Shown here: piece after piece, positions 40,112 to 46,854 of the stretch
How positions within the stretch are numbered: the first letter of the stretch is position 1
Layout: every line of letters starts with the position of its first letter
DNA from: JBOHNM01 sp050730675
Lineage (GTDB): Bacteria > Planctomycetota > Phycisphaerae > Phycisphaerales > UBA1924
Reading direction: 5' to 3'
Length of the DNA: 46,854 nt
NCBI GenBank assembly: GCA_050730675.1
Contig: JBOHNM010000011.1
Location: forward strand, 1-46,854
Notes under the pieces: model-generated
The model's database searches: none
Seen by the model: only the letters and a program-made list of their open reading frames with translations
What the model was told of the DNA's origin: nothing
Position numbers and translations under genes: made by a program

Positions 40112-41833
40112 TCAGCGGCCGATAACCAGGAGCTGCTGGATCAACTGGTCGGCGGTGGTGATCACCCGGCTCGAGGCCGAGTACCCCGTCGAAGCAGTGA
40201 TCAGGTTGGTGAACTGCTCGGCGAGGTCCACGTTCGACAGTTCCAGCGAGCCGCCAACGACGCGCCCCGTTCCGAACGATGTCGGCGTCGTCACGATCGG
40301 TGTGCCGCTGTTGGGGCCGACACCGAAGAGATTCGAGCCGACATCCACCAGCCCCTCGGGATTGGTGAACTTGGCGACGGCGACCTGGCCGATGGTGCGC
40401 GTCAATCCGTTGGTGAACGCGCCGGTGATCATGCCGTTGTCGCTGACGGAGAACGACGCGAGGATGCCCATCGGCGCGCCATCCTGGGACGTCTGCGAGA
40501 AATTCGGTGTCGAGTCCGTCAACGCGGTCAGTGTCGAAACATCCACATCGAAGCTCATCGGATCGATCGCGCCCGTGCCGGTGCGGCCGACCGTCAGCGT
40601 GACCGGCGCCGTCGTGATGAGCTGTCCCTGCGGATCAAAGCTCAGCGTGCCGCTGCCGACGATCAGGTTGCTTCCCGTGCCGGTGAGGTTGTCGGCCGAC
40701 TCGGCGAACCAGCGCCACGTCGTGCCCGCGCCGCCGGAGCGCTGCTCAAGCACCATCGTCACATCCACCGACAGCGGGTTGCCCAGCGAGTCGTACGCGA
40801 TCAGCGTCGCCCGCACCGATTCGCCCGTGGCCGAAGCGCCCGGCGCCTTGGTCATCGTCAGCGGTGAACCGACCGGCGCGCCCGCGGCGCTCAGCGTGCG
40901 GATATTCGTCGTCGCCACCGTCAGGTCGTTGGCCGTTCCCTGGTTGCCGATGATCTGGAACTGCCCGCCGGCGGTGATGGTGACACCGGGCATCGCGCCG
41001 TCTGCGTTGGTGCCCACGCCGGTGTTGATCCCCAGCGCGCTCTGCAGGAACGCCTGCACATCCGCGGCCGTCGTCGTCGCCGTGATCGCCAACGTCTGCG
41101 TCGGAAGCGTCTTGCCCCCCTGCTGCGCGCCGGTGATCTGGATCTGCTGGCCCGCCGTGAACAGCGGCTGCGTGCCCGCTTGGTTGGGGTCATCGATGTC
41201 GGTCAGCAGCGTCGCGCCCGTGATCGGCCCCGGGACGGCGATGCTCGTGAGCGCACCCGCCGTGATCGTCGCTCCCTGCCCCGCCACCGTGCCGCCGGCG
41301 TTGAGGTTGCCCGCCACAGCGGCGTTCGCCGTCGCCTGCGTGAGGCGCATCTGGCCGACGGGCAGGTTCAGCGGCATGAGCGAGGCCGTGTTGACCACAA
41401 AGTTGGCATCCACGCCGTAGCCCATCACGCGGTCGCCCGAGATGTTGACCAGGTCGTTCTGGCTGTTGGGACGGAACGCTCCCGCCCGCGTGTAGAAGCG
41501 GTTGGCTCCGCGCTCCACGATGAAGAACCCGTCGCCCTCCAGCGCCAGGTCGCGCGAGTCGCCCGTCGCCGAGAGCGCGCCGGAATTGAAGTTCCGCTGC
41601 GTGCCGGCGATCGAAACACCCAAGCCGATCTGCGTTGGGTTGCTGCCGCCCGAGGTCGCCCCCGGCACCGAGCCCAGGCTCAGCGTGCGGCTGAACTGCG
41701 TCGCGAAGAGCATGCGGCTGCTCTTGAACGCCGTGGTGTTGATGTTCGCGATGTTGTTGCCGATGACATCGAGGTTGCGGGCGTTGGCGTTCAGTCCGCT
41801 GAGGCCGATCGTCATCGCGGTGGTGCTGGCCAT
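40112..41833 (-). CDS. flgE: Flagellar hook protein FlgE
   Basis: A 573-residue hook subunit. The N-terminal rod motif GLSGLNANARNLDVIGNNIA (10-29) and NTTAFKSSR lead into ALEGDGFFIVE (the FlgE/F/G core). The middle is a long variable Thr/Ala-rich outer domain. The C-terminus has GRVVGGSLELSNVDLAEQF and LITASTGYSASSRVI, the closing coiled segment found in hook and rod proteins. It is longer than E. coli FlgE (about 400) because of the expanded central domain. The ATG at 41833 lies 39 bases after the TIGR02530-type gene. Confidence 0.93.
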   Translation of the reverse strand: MASTTAMTIGLSGLNANARNLDVIGNNIANINTTAFKSSRMLFATQFSRTLSLGSVPGATSGGSNPTQIGLGVSIAGTQRNFNSGALSATGDSRDLALEGDGFFIVERGANRFYTRAGAFRPNSQNDLVNISGDRVMGYGVDANFVVNTASLMPLNLPVGQMRLTQATANAAVAGNLNAGGTVAGQGATITAGALTSIAVPGPITGATLLTDIDDPNQAGTQPLFTAGQQIQITGAQQGGKTLPTQTLAITATTTAADVQAFLQSALGINTGVGTNADGAMPGVTITAGGQFQIIGNQGTANDLTVATTNIRTLSAAGAPVGSPLTMTKAPGASATGESVRATLIAYDSLGNPLSVDVTMVLEQRSGGAGTTWRWFAESADNLTGTGSNLIVGSGTLSFDPQGQLITTAPVTLTVGRTGTGAIDPMSFDVDVSTLTALTDSTPNFSQTSQDGAPMGILASFSVSDNGMITGAFTNGLTRTIGQVAVAKFTNPEGLVDVGSNLFGVGPNSGTPIVTTPTSFGTGRVVGGSLELSNVDLAEQFTNLITASTGYSASSRVITTADQLIQQLLVIGR

Positions 41834-41872
41834 GGGTGGAGCCTTTCGGAACGAGTGAAAGAAGCGGGTTGT

Positions 41873-42373
41873 TCAGGCCGCGGAGTTGGCTTTGGTCGCC
41901 GATTGCAAGATCCGGGCCAGCGAGAGGTTGCTGGTGAATGCGCCGGGAAGGGGCACGATCCCGGTCGATGCCTCGGGGTGCGCGGCGTCCTGTGCGCTGG
42001 GCGCAGCAACGACGCCGTCAACCATCGACGCCTCACGTGCGGACGCGTCGAACGCGCCCAGCACCTGCCGCGACTGCACATCCATCAGCAACGGCTTGCC
42101 GTCGAGCATCACCATCGCCGTGTGCAGCCCCGCCGCCTGCGCCCGGTCGGCCGCGACGCTCAGCCGCTGCATCTGGTCGGGCGAGAGGTTGAGCTTGGAG
42201 CGCGCCGAGACCGACACCGGCTGGTTGCTGGCGAGCTGGCCGTCCTTGGCCTGGGCCAGCAGCTTGGCGAAGTCCGCCGCGCCGGGCTGCGCCGGCTGAC
42301 TCGATGTTGTGCTACCACCCGGGATGATCCCCGAGGCAAGATGCCGCAGCAGGTCGATGGCCAATCCAATCAT
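41873..42373 (-). CDS. Flagellar operon protein, TIGR02530-like
   Basis: A 166-residue protein. Residues about 53-110 (VSARSKLNLSPDQMQRLSVAADRAQAAG, then AMVMLDGKPLLMDVQSRQVLGAF) match the short 'flagellar operon protein' family (TIGR02530) found next to flgD and flgE in many bacteria. Its function is unproven but hook-related by context. The N- and C-terminal extensions are low complexity. The start codon is two bases after the flgD stop, so the genes are tightly coupled. Confidence 0.7.
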   Translation of the reverse strand: MIGLAIDLLRHLASGIIPGGSTTSSQPAQPGAADFAKLLAQAKDGQLASNQPVSVSARSKLNLSPDQMQRLSVAADRAQAAGLHTAMVMLDGKPLLMDVQSRQVLGAFDASAREASMVDGVVAAPSAQDAAHPEASTGIVPLPGAFTSNLSLARILQSATKANSAA

Positions 42374-42375
42374 GG

Positions 42376-42966
42376 TCAGTCTCCTCTTCCGCCCAGCAGC
42401 GGGGCCAGCGACGGGTCAAGATTCTGCGGGATCGGACGCCCGGCGTCGGGGTCCAGCGCCGCGCCGCTCGGTGCGGTCGGCGTGGTGGGGTTGCCGGGGT
42501 CGGTCGGATTGTTCGGATTGTTCGGATCGGTCGGGTCCTGCGGCAACGTCCGCGGGTCAACGATCTCGTCCACGTTGCCGAAGGCGATCCGCTGACCCGT
42601 GCTGAGGTTGAGCACCGGCCCGTCCGCGGTTCGGCTGATCGAGGCGACGATGCCGCGCACGCGCTGGTTGTCCGTCGAGACGCCCGAGACCACCGCGCCG
42701 ATCACGCCGCTGGCTGCCGAGAACTGGTTCTGCGTCACCAGCGCGTTCAGCTTGTTGCTCAGGTTCATGTCCGACTCGATCGAGCGCAGCTGCGACATCT
42801 GCTGCAGCAGCGCACTGGAGTCGTTCGGCTTGAGGGGGTCCTGGTTCGTCAGCTCCGTCATCATGATCTTGACGAACTGCTGACTCGTCATCGCCGCGAA
42901 CCCCGTGACATTTGATGCGCCCGCGGCGTCCGATGCGGCTTTTCCAAGCGAAGTGACAGCGCTCAT
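42376..42966 (-). CDS. flgD: Flagellar hook-capping protein FlgD
   Basis: A 196-residue protein whose N-terminal domain is clear: MTSQQFVKIMMTELTNQDPLKPNDSSALLQQMSQL, the FlgD signature for hook cap assembly and export. A middle beta region (SGVSTDNQRVRGIVASI) follows. The last 70 residues differ from typical FlgD: a tandem Asp-Pro-Asn/Thr stretch (about 142-160) and a Pro-rich end replace much of the Tudor/FnIII-like core. The start at 42966 lies 30 bases after fliK. Confidence 0.88.
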   Translation of the reverse strand: MSAVTSLGKAASDAAGASNVTGFAAMTSQQFVKIMMTELTNQDPLKPNDSSALLQQMSQLRSIESDMNLSNKLNALVTQNQFSAASGVIGAVVSGVSTDNQRVRGIVASISRTADGPVLNLSTGQRIAFGNVDEIVDPRTLPQDPTDPNNPNNPTDPGNPTTPTAPSGAALDPDAGRPIPQNLDPSLAPLLGGRGD

Positions 42967-42996
42967 AGGGCTCCCCTGCGTTCCGCCGGCCCGCGC

Positions 42997-44826
42997 TCAC
43001 GCGATCGCGTTGAGCCGCAGCGTGACGGGATCGAGGACTCCGCCCTCGCGTTCAATGTGGATCTCGCCGCTCCGCGGCGATTCGCCGGCCTCCGCCGACT
43101 CGATGCGGCCCGCGGCGTTCTCCGACGCCTGCCGCTGTGCGCCGCTATCGGCGCCCTGTCCCGCCCACTGCCCGCCGCCATCGGCGAACTGCTGGGTGCC
43201 CGTCCCGTTCGCATCCTGCGGCGGGGAAGAGTTGTGCGAGGGAGCCAGCGAGGAGTCGGTGCCGACACTCGAATGGGCCACTCGCAATCCCTGGGCCTCG
43301 AGCATCCTGCCCAGGCCGGGGAGCTGTTCATCAAGCAACGACCGTGCCGCGGAGCTACCGACCTCAAAGCGCAGTTTCACCACGTCCGCCCGCAGATCCA
43401 GCTTCACGCGGAGCTGCCCCAGCGCCTGCGGGTTGAGCCGCAGCGTGACCTGCCCGCCCCCCTGCGCAATCGCCGCCGCCATACCGCGCTGCACTTGCGC
43501 GGCGAAGTCGGGGCTCTGCGGGGTGGCGCTGGTCGTCGGATTGGCCGCCGCCGGCCTGGCGTTGGGCCGGGCGGCGTCGATGCTCAGCACGCCGCGGCCG
43601 TGGGCCGGAGCAACCGGTGCTGTTCTCTCGCCGGCCCGGTCCATCGGCTGCGCGGAGACGCTCGTCGCGGCGGAAGTGCTTCCGGCAAACGAGCGATCCG
43701 CGGCCGCCGCCGCCGGCTTCGCGGAGTCCGCGGCGGGCGCGGAGCGATCAGACTTTGGCGCCTGCTCGTCCGCGCGGAGTCGCTCGGACGAGTTGGGATT
43801 CACCAGTGCAGGCGATTCAGGCGCGGTGTTGCTTGTCTCGGCGCCAGCAAAGTGAGTCTGGGCAGACGGTGCCGATTGCGTCGGCGCCGACGGATACGTC
43901 GCCAACGGCGATTCCTCGCTCCACAAGGGAGCGTCACTCGTACGCGTGACCGAAGCGACCGCGCCCACATTCGTCGGCAATGCAAGGCCCTTGGCAGCCC
44001 ACTGCGGGTCGATCCGCACCAGCAGCTCATTCAACTCCCCAATGGTGAGCGGGCGGTCGGCGACACCAGTCCGCGCAGCAGGCGCCGCGTCTTCCCCAGC
44101 CGCCGCTCGCACGTGAAATCCCGCGGGAACTCGGTCGGGGCTCGTCTTCTGCGCAGGCCCCATCGAATGTGAAACGGCCCGAGCGGAAACTGGTAGAGGC
44201 CTCTTCACGTCATTCGGAGCAGCCAAAGCGTCCGACTGTTTGGCAACCACCTCATCACCCGATTCGTCGCTGGAGAGCTTGGAATCATCCCGCGGAAGCT
44301 GCTTGAAAACGGCCCCCTCCAGCGGCTCCGCGTCCGCGTCGTGACCATCGTCGGTTTTCAGCTGGGGCGCCGATGGCTGCCGCGGCGCAACCGTGGCCGC
44401 TGCGACTTCCACACCGAACGTGCTGACCGGCTCGTCCTGCTCATCTTCGGGCTTGGGGCGCACAACAGTCGTCGGAACTGGGGCAGCGTCATCAGGCTTG
44501 GTGTCAACAGGCTTGGCGGCCGCGTCAGCGCCCGCTTCGGCGCAATCGTTGCTTCGGCTTACTGGAGGTTCGCCCTGAGCGGGAGCTCGATCAGTCTCGC
44601 GAGGCTTCGTTGACGTCACCTCCGCCTCCGGACGCGGCGTCGGCTCGACCTTGGCCGCGTGATCCTCTTCCGTCGCTCCGCGCGATTTGTCCGCCAGCAC
44701 TTCGGCAAACTCCGCCGATCGATCCTGCGCCGGCTGCGCACGATCCGCCTTGGCCGCGGGCGGCGCGGCAGCAGGCTTGGCGAGCGTCAGCGCTTGGGAT
44801 GTGGCTTTTGCGGCAGTCGACGTCAT
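42997..44826 (-). CDS. fliK: Flagellar hook-length control protein FliK
   Basis: A 609-residue molecular-ruler protein. Residues 1-430 are disordered, rich in Ala, Pro, Glu, Lys and Ser, as expected of FliK. The conserved C-terminal domain (about 480-560) includes GGGQVTLRLNPQALGQLRVKL, then LRFEVGSSAARSLLDEQLPGLGRMLEAQGL, the Flg_hook core that triggers the FlhB switch. The ATG overlaps the stop of the upstream MotE-like gene (ATGA). Confidence 0.88.
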   Translation of the reverse strand: MTSTAAKATSQALTLAKPAAAPPAAKADRAQPAQDRSAEFAEVLADKSRGATEEDHAAKVEPTPRPEAEVTSTKPRETDRAPAQGEPPVSRSNDCAEAGADAAAKPVDTKPDDAAPVPTTVVRPKPEDEQDEPVSTFGVEVAAATVAPRQPSAPQLKTDDGHDADAEPLEGAVFKQLPRDDSKLSSDESGDEVVAKQSDALAAPNDVKRPLPVSARAVSHSMGPAQKTSPDRVPAGFHVRAAAGEDAAPAARTGVADRPLTIGELNELLVRIDPQWAAKGLALPTNVGAVASVTRTSDAPLWSEESPLATYPSAPTQSAPSAQTHFAGAETSNTAPESPALVNPNSSERLRADEQAPKSDRSAPAADSAKPAAAAADRSFAGSTSAATSVSAQPMDRAGERTAPVAPAHGRGVLSIDAARPNARPAAANPTTSATPQSPDFAAQVQRGMAAAIAQGGGQVTLRLNPQALGQLRVKLDLRADVVKLRFEVGSSAARSLLDEQLPGLGRMLEAQGLRVAHSSVGTDSSLAPSHNSSPPQDANGTGTQQFADGGGQWAGQGADSGAQRQASENAAGRIESAEAGESPRSGEIHIEREGGVLDPVTLRLNAIA

Positions 44827-45536
44827 TTCGCGGCAGCTTGCGCCGGAGCATCGATGCCCCGAGTGCGGAGTTGCTCAAGCAACTCCGCTGCCAGCCGCGC
44901 GTCGGTCTTGATGAACTCGCCAATAACCTTGGCGCGGACCTCCTCGTCCATCGCCGCGAGGTACGTGATCACCTGCTTGCGGTTCGGCCCCGCGGCGTTG
45001 GTCCCGTCGCGGTCCATCAGCGCCTGCAACGTCGCCTTGGTGTCCTTGGCCTTCTGCGCCTCCAGCACGCCCAGCGCCGCCTTGAACTGCGTGTCGGCAA
45101 GCGTCCGCTCCCACTCGGTCTTGGCCTCGGCGAGTTTCTTGAACCCGGCATCCAGTTCCGCCCGCTGGGCCGCCAGCGCCCGCTCGCGCGTCGCCAGTTC
45201 TTCTTTCAACAGCCGCAGTTCCTGCTGCAATCGCAACAAGTCCTGCTGCTGGATGTCCCGGATGCGGGCCTGCTCGGCGATCTGCTGCGCCGAGTTCTGC
45301 GGCGGCTTGGCCAGCTTGTCCGCCTCCGCCTTCTGCTTCGCCTCGTCCGCCGCCACCGTCTCCTCGGCCATCAGTTTGGCCTTCTCGACGGTGATCGTCG
45401 TGCCGAGCAGGGCGCGGATCTTCGTCAGCCTCTCGCCGTCGAGCCGGTCGGACGTCTTCAGCCACACGATGAACCCCGCGACGGCGAGCATGTTCGCCAG
45501 GGCGATCGTCGAGATGACCATCCAGATGCGCTTCAT
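44823..45536 (-). CDS. MotE-like flagellar protein with coiled coil
   Basis: A 237-residue protein with a single N-terminal membrane helix (about 6-26), a long Gln/Glu/Ala/Lys-rich coiled coil (about 50-165) and a helical C-terminal domain (NRKQVITYLAAMDEEVRAKVIGEFI, then AAELLEQLRTRG) of the MgtE-N/FliG-like type. This is the MotE architecture, described as a chaperone for MotC in other bacteria; genes of this kind usually sit after fliJ, as here. It overlaps both neighbours by four bases (fliJ and fliK). Confidence 0.7.
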   Translation of the reverse strand: MKRIWMVISTIALANMLAVAGFIVWLKTSDRLDGERLTKIRALLGTTITVEKAKLMAEETVAADEAKQKAEADKLAKPPQNSAQQIAEQARIRDIQQQDLLRLQQELRLLKEELATRERALAAQRAELDAGFKKLAEAKTEWERTLADTQFKAALGVLEAQKAKDTKATLQALMDRDGTNAAGPNRKQVITYLAAMDEEVRAKVIGEFIKTDARLAAELLEQLRTRGIDAPAQAAAK

Positions 45537-46024
45537 GCTTCAGCTCCCAGCGTCGCGGCCTCGAGGCTCGTTTCCTCGCGCCGACCGTGGCGCATCACGT
45601 TCAGATCATCCAGCGCCGCCGCCTCGCGCCGGTCCTGCTCCAGTTTCCACGCGCGGTAGCGCCGGTCCCGCAGAGTCTCGACCGCCTTGCGGCTGATCGA
45701 GGCCTTCAGCAGCTCCGCCCGTGCCGCCTCGATCCGCTTGTTGATCCCCGCCAGCTCGATCGCCGCCCGCTGCACCAGCACAATCGCGTGCAGGCTGCTC
45801 GAAGCCTGCCGCCGCACGCGATCGATCGGCACGAGCCCCGCGTCCGGCCGCAGGATCGTCCGCAGCTCGTCGTGCCCGATCCGCATGCTCGCGTACACAT
45901 TCTCCACGCGCTGCTGCACCGCCACACGCTGCGACAGCACCTCGCCCAGCGCCCGCTGGCGATCCTTCTCGATGCGCCGCCGCTGCTCCAGCACCACCTC
46001 AAGCTCGAAGACAAACGCGGCCAT
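45533..46024 (-). CDS. fliJ: Flagellar export chaperone FliJ
   Basis: A 163-residue, almost wholly helical coiled-coil protein with the FliJ length and pattern: FVFELEVVLEQRRRIEKDRQ at the N-terminus, a central hinge, and a second long helix (RRYRAWKLEQDRREAAALDDL). FliJ inserts into the FliI hexamer and links it to FlhA. Its ATG shares its A with the fliI TGA (TGATG). Sequence conservation in FliJ is low, so the call rests on size, helices and operon position. Confidence 0.85.
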   Translation of the reverse strand: MAAFVFELEVVLEQRRRIEKDRQRALGEVLSQRVAVQQRVENVYASMRIGHDELRTILRPDAGLVPIDRVRRQASSSLHAIVLVQRAAIELAGINKRIEAARAELLKASISRKAVETLRDRRYRAWKLEQDRREAAALDDLNVMRHGRREETSLEAATLGAEA

Positions 46025-46854
46025 CAGGCAGTCCTCCTGTTGGCCCCGGCGAAGGCGTGCCCGGCCTCAATCGCGAGCTTGACCGATCGCTGCAACGTCT
46101 GATCGAACGGCTCGGCGTCCTTCGAGTTCTGCTTGAGCAGCTCGACTATCCGCGGGTAGTACGCAATCGCCAGATCGCTCTCGGCGCTGGAGCCCTTGGC
46201 GTAAGCGCCGATCTGCACCAGGTCCTCGACGTCGCGGTACGCCGCCATCAGCCGCACGATCTGCCGCCGCGCCGCGATGTGTGTCCCATCGCACACATCG
46301 TCCGCCACGCGCGACACCGAGTCCAGCACGTCGATCGCCGGGTAGTGCGCCCTCTGCGCCAGCGCCCGAGAGAGGATGATGTGCCCGTCCAGAATGCCGC
46401 GGGCGGCGTCCGCCACCGGCTCGGTCATGTCGTCGCCCTCGACCAGGATCGTGTACAGGCCTGTGATCGACCCCGGATCGGTCGCACGCACCTCGGGCGG
46501 CGCATCGGCCTCGTGCTCAAGCTGGCCGGCCCGTTCCAGCAGCCTCGCCATGTTGGCAAAGACGCTCGGCGTGTACCCCTTGCTCGCGGGCGGCTCGCCG
46601 ACCGAAAGCCCGATCTGCCGCTGCGCCTGGGCAAACCGCGTGATCGAGTCCATCAGCAGCAGCACCTGCTTGCCGCGATCGCGGAAGTGCTCGGCCACAG
46701 CGCACGCCGTCTGCGCCGCCCGTACCCGCAGCAGCGGCGACTCGTCCCCCGTCGCCGCGACGACCACCGACCGCTTGCGCCCCTGCGGCCCCAGCACGTG
46801 CTCGATGAAGTCCTTGACCTCGCGACCACGCTCGCCGATCAGCCCCAGCACCAC
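46024..46854 (-). CDS. fliI: Flagellum-specific ATP synthase FliI (partial)
   Basis: The C-terminal 276 residues of the export ATPase; the 5' part, including the Walker A loop, lies beyond the right edge of the window. Visible motifs are LGLIGERGREVKDF, Walker B LLLMDSITRFAQAQR, GEPPASKGYTPSVFA, the Gly-rich RATDPGSITGLYTILVEGDD and ILDGHIILSR, and the C-terminal DVLDSVSRV segment. FliI energises unfolding and delivery of export substrates. It is the first visible gene of the minus-strand operon. Confidence 0.95.
   Translation of the reverse strand: MVLGLIGERGREVKDFIEHVLGPQGRKRSVVVAATGDESPLLRVRAAQTACAVAEHFRDRGKQVLLLMDSITRFAQAQRQIGLSVGEPPASKGYTPSVFANMARLLERAGQLEHEADAPPEVRATDPGSITGLYTILVEGDDMTEPVADAARGILDGHIILSRALAQRAHYPAIDVLDSVSRVADDVCDGTHIAARRQIVRLMAAYRDVEDLVQIGAYAKGSSAESDLAIAYYPRIVELLKQNSKDAEPFDQTLQRSVKLAIEAGHAFAGANRRTA

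Overview
The window reads as chromosomal DNA of a high-GC bacterium of the phylum Planctomycetota, most likely class Phycisphaerae. The lineage call is an inference from several traits: small membrane proteins ending in a CxxCGYD-type zinc ribbon, type IV pseudopilin-like proteins with an H-x9-DG-like C-terminal motif, an exported protein ending in a GC-type dockerin-like region, a PEP-CTERM-like protein, and many short 'word' repeats between genes. There is no rRNA, CRISPR array or prophage. The only mobile-element gene is one broken IS200/REP-associated tyrosine transposase (RAYT).

Bases 1-14,000 hold an almost complete oxidative tryptophan (kynurenine) catabolic route spread over three transcription units. 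On the plus strand are 2-aminomuconate-semialdehyde dehydrogenase (993-2522) and a RidA-type 2-aminomuconate deaminase (2925-3350). On the minus strand are kynureninase (8244-6922), a fusion of kynurenine 3-monooxygenase with kynurenine formamidase (6925-4781), and a small membrane protein whose start overlaps the fusion's stop. A second minus-strand unit carries 3-hydroxyanthranilate dioxygenase (13951-13277), a zinc-ribbon membrane protein, ACMS decarboxylase (12670-11618) and dUTPase. Together these enzymes can take N-formylkynurenine to 4-oxalocrotonate; only tryptophan 2,3-dioxygenase is missing. A ribosomal protein S1-like gene (8515-10164) and a PEP-CTERM-like protein lie between the units.

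Bases 14,000-23,300 hold a PsbP/DcrB-like exported protein, the broken RAYT inside nested REP-type hairpins, the helicase HrpA, tRNA-Asp, another zinc-ribbon membrane protein, a SPOR-domain lipoprotein and an AMP-forming acyl-CoA ligase.

Bases 23,300-31,400 hold three paralogous pseudopilin-like genes (24046, 25383, 28453) with a transaldolase and a second RidA-family gene between the second and third. The first and third pseudopilin genes have 5' leaders of more than 500 nt that share islands of conservation and predicted RNA structure. These are the best candidates in the window for an undescribed regulatory RNA. A large dockerin-like exported protein follows.

Bases 31,400-46,854 form one minus-strand flagellar operon, read fliI-fliJ-motE-like-fliK-flgD-TIGR02530-flgE-motA-like-fliL-fliN-fliO-fliP-fliQ-fliR-flhB-flhA. 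It encodes the export ATPase parts, the hook and its cap, part of the switch and the export gate. The motA-like gene is very divergent, and neither motB nor fliM is present in the window. fliI is cut by the right edge.

One recurring pattern is a -10-like hexamer (TAnnnT or CATAAT) placed 6-7 nt before the start codon of five genes, which suggests leaderless transcripts. Coordinates and translations come from the sequence. Family assignments are from recalled motifs, with no database search.
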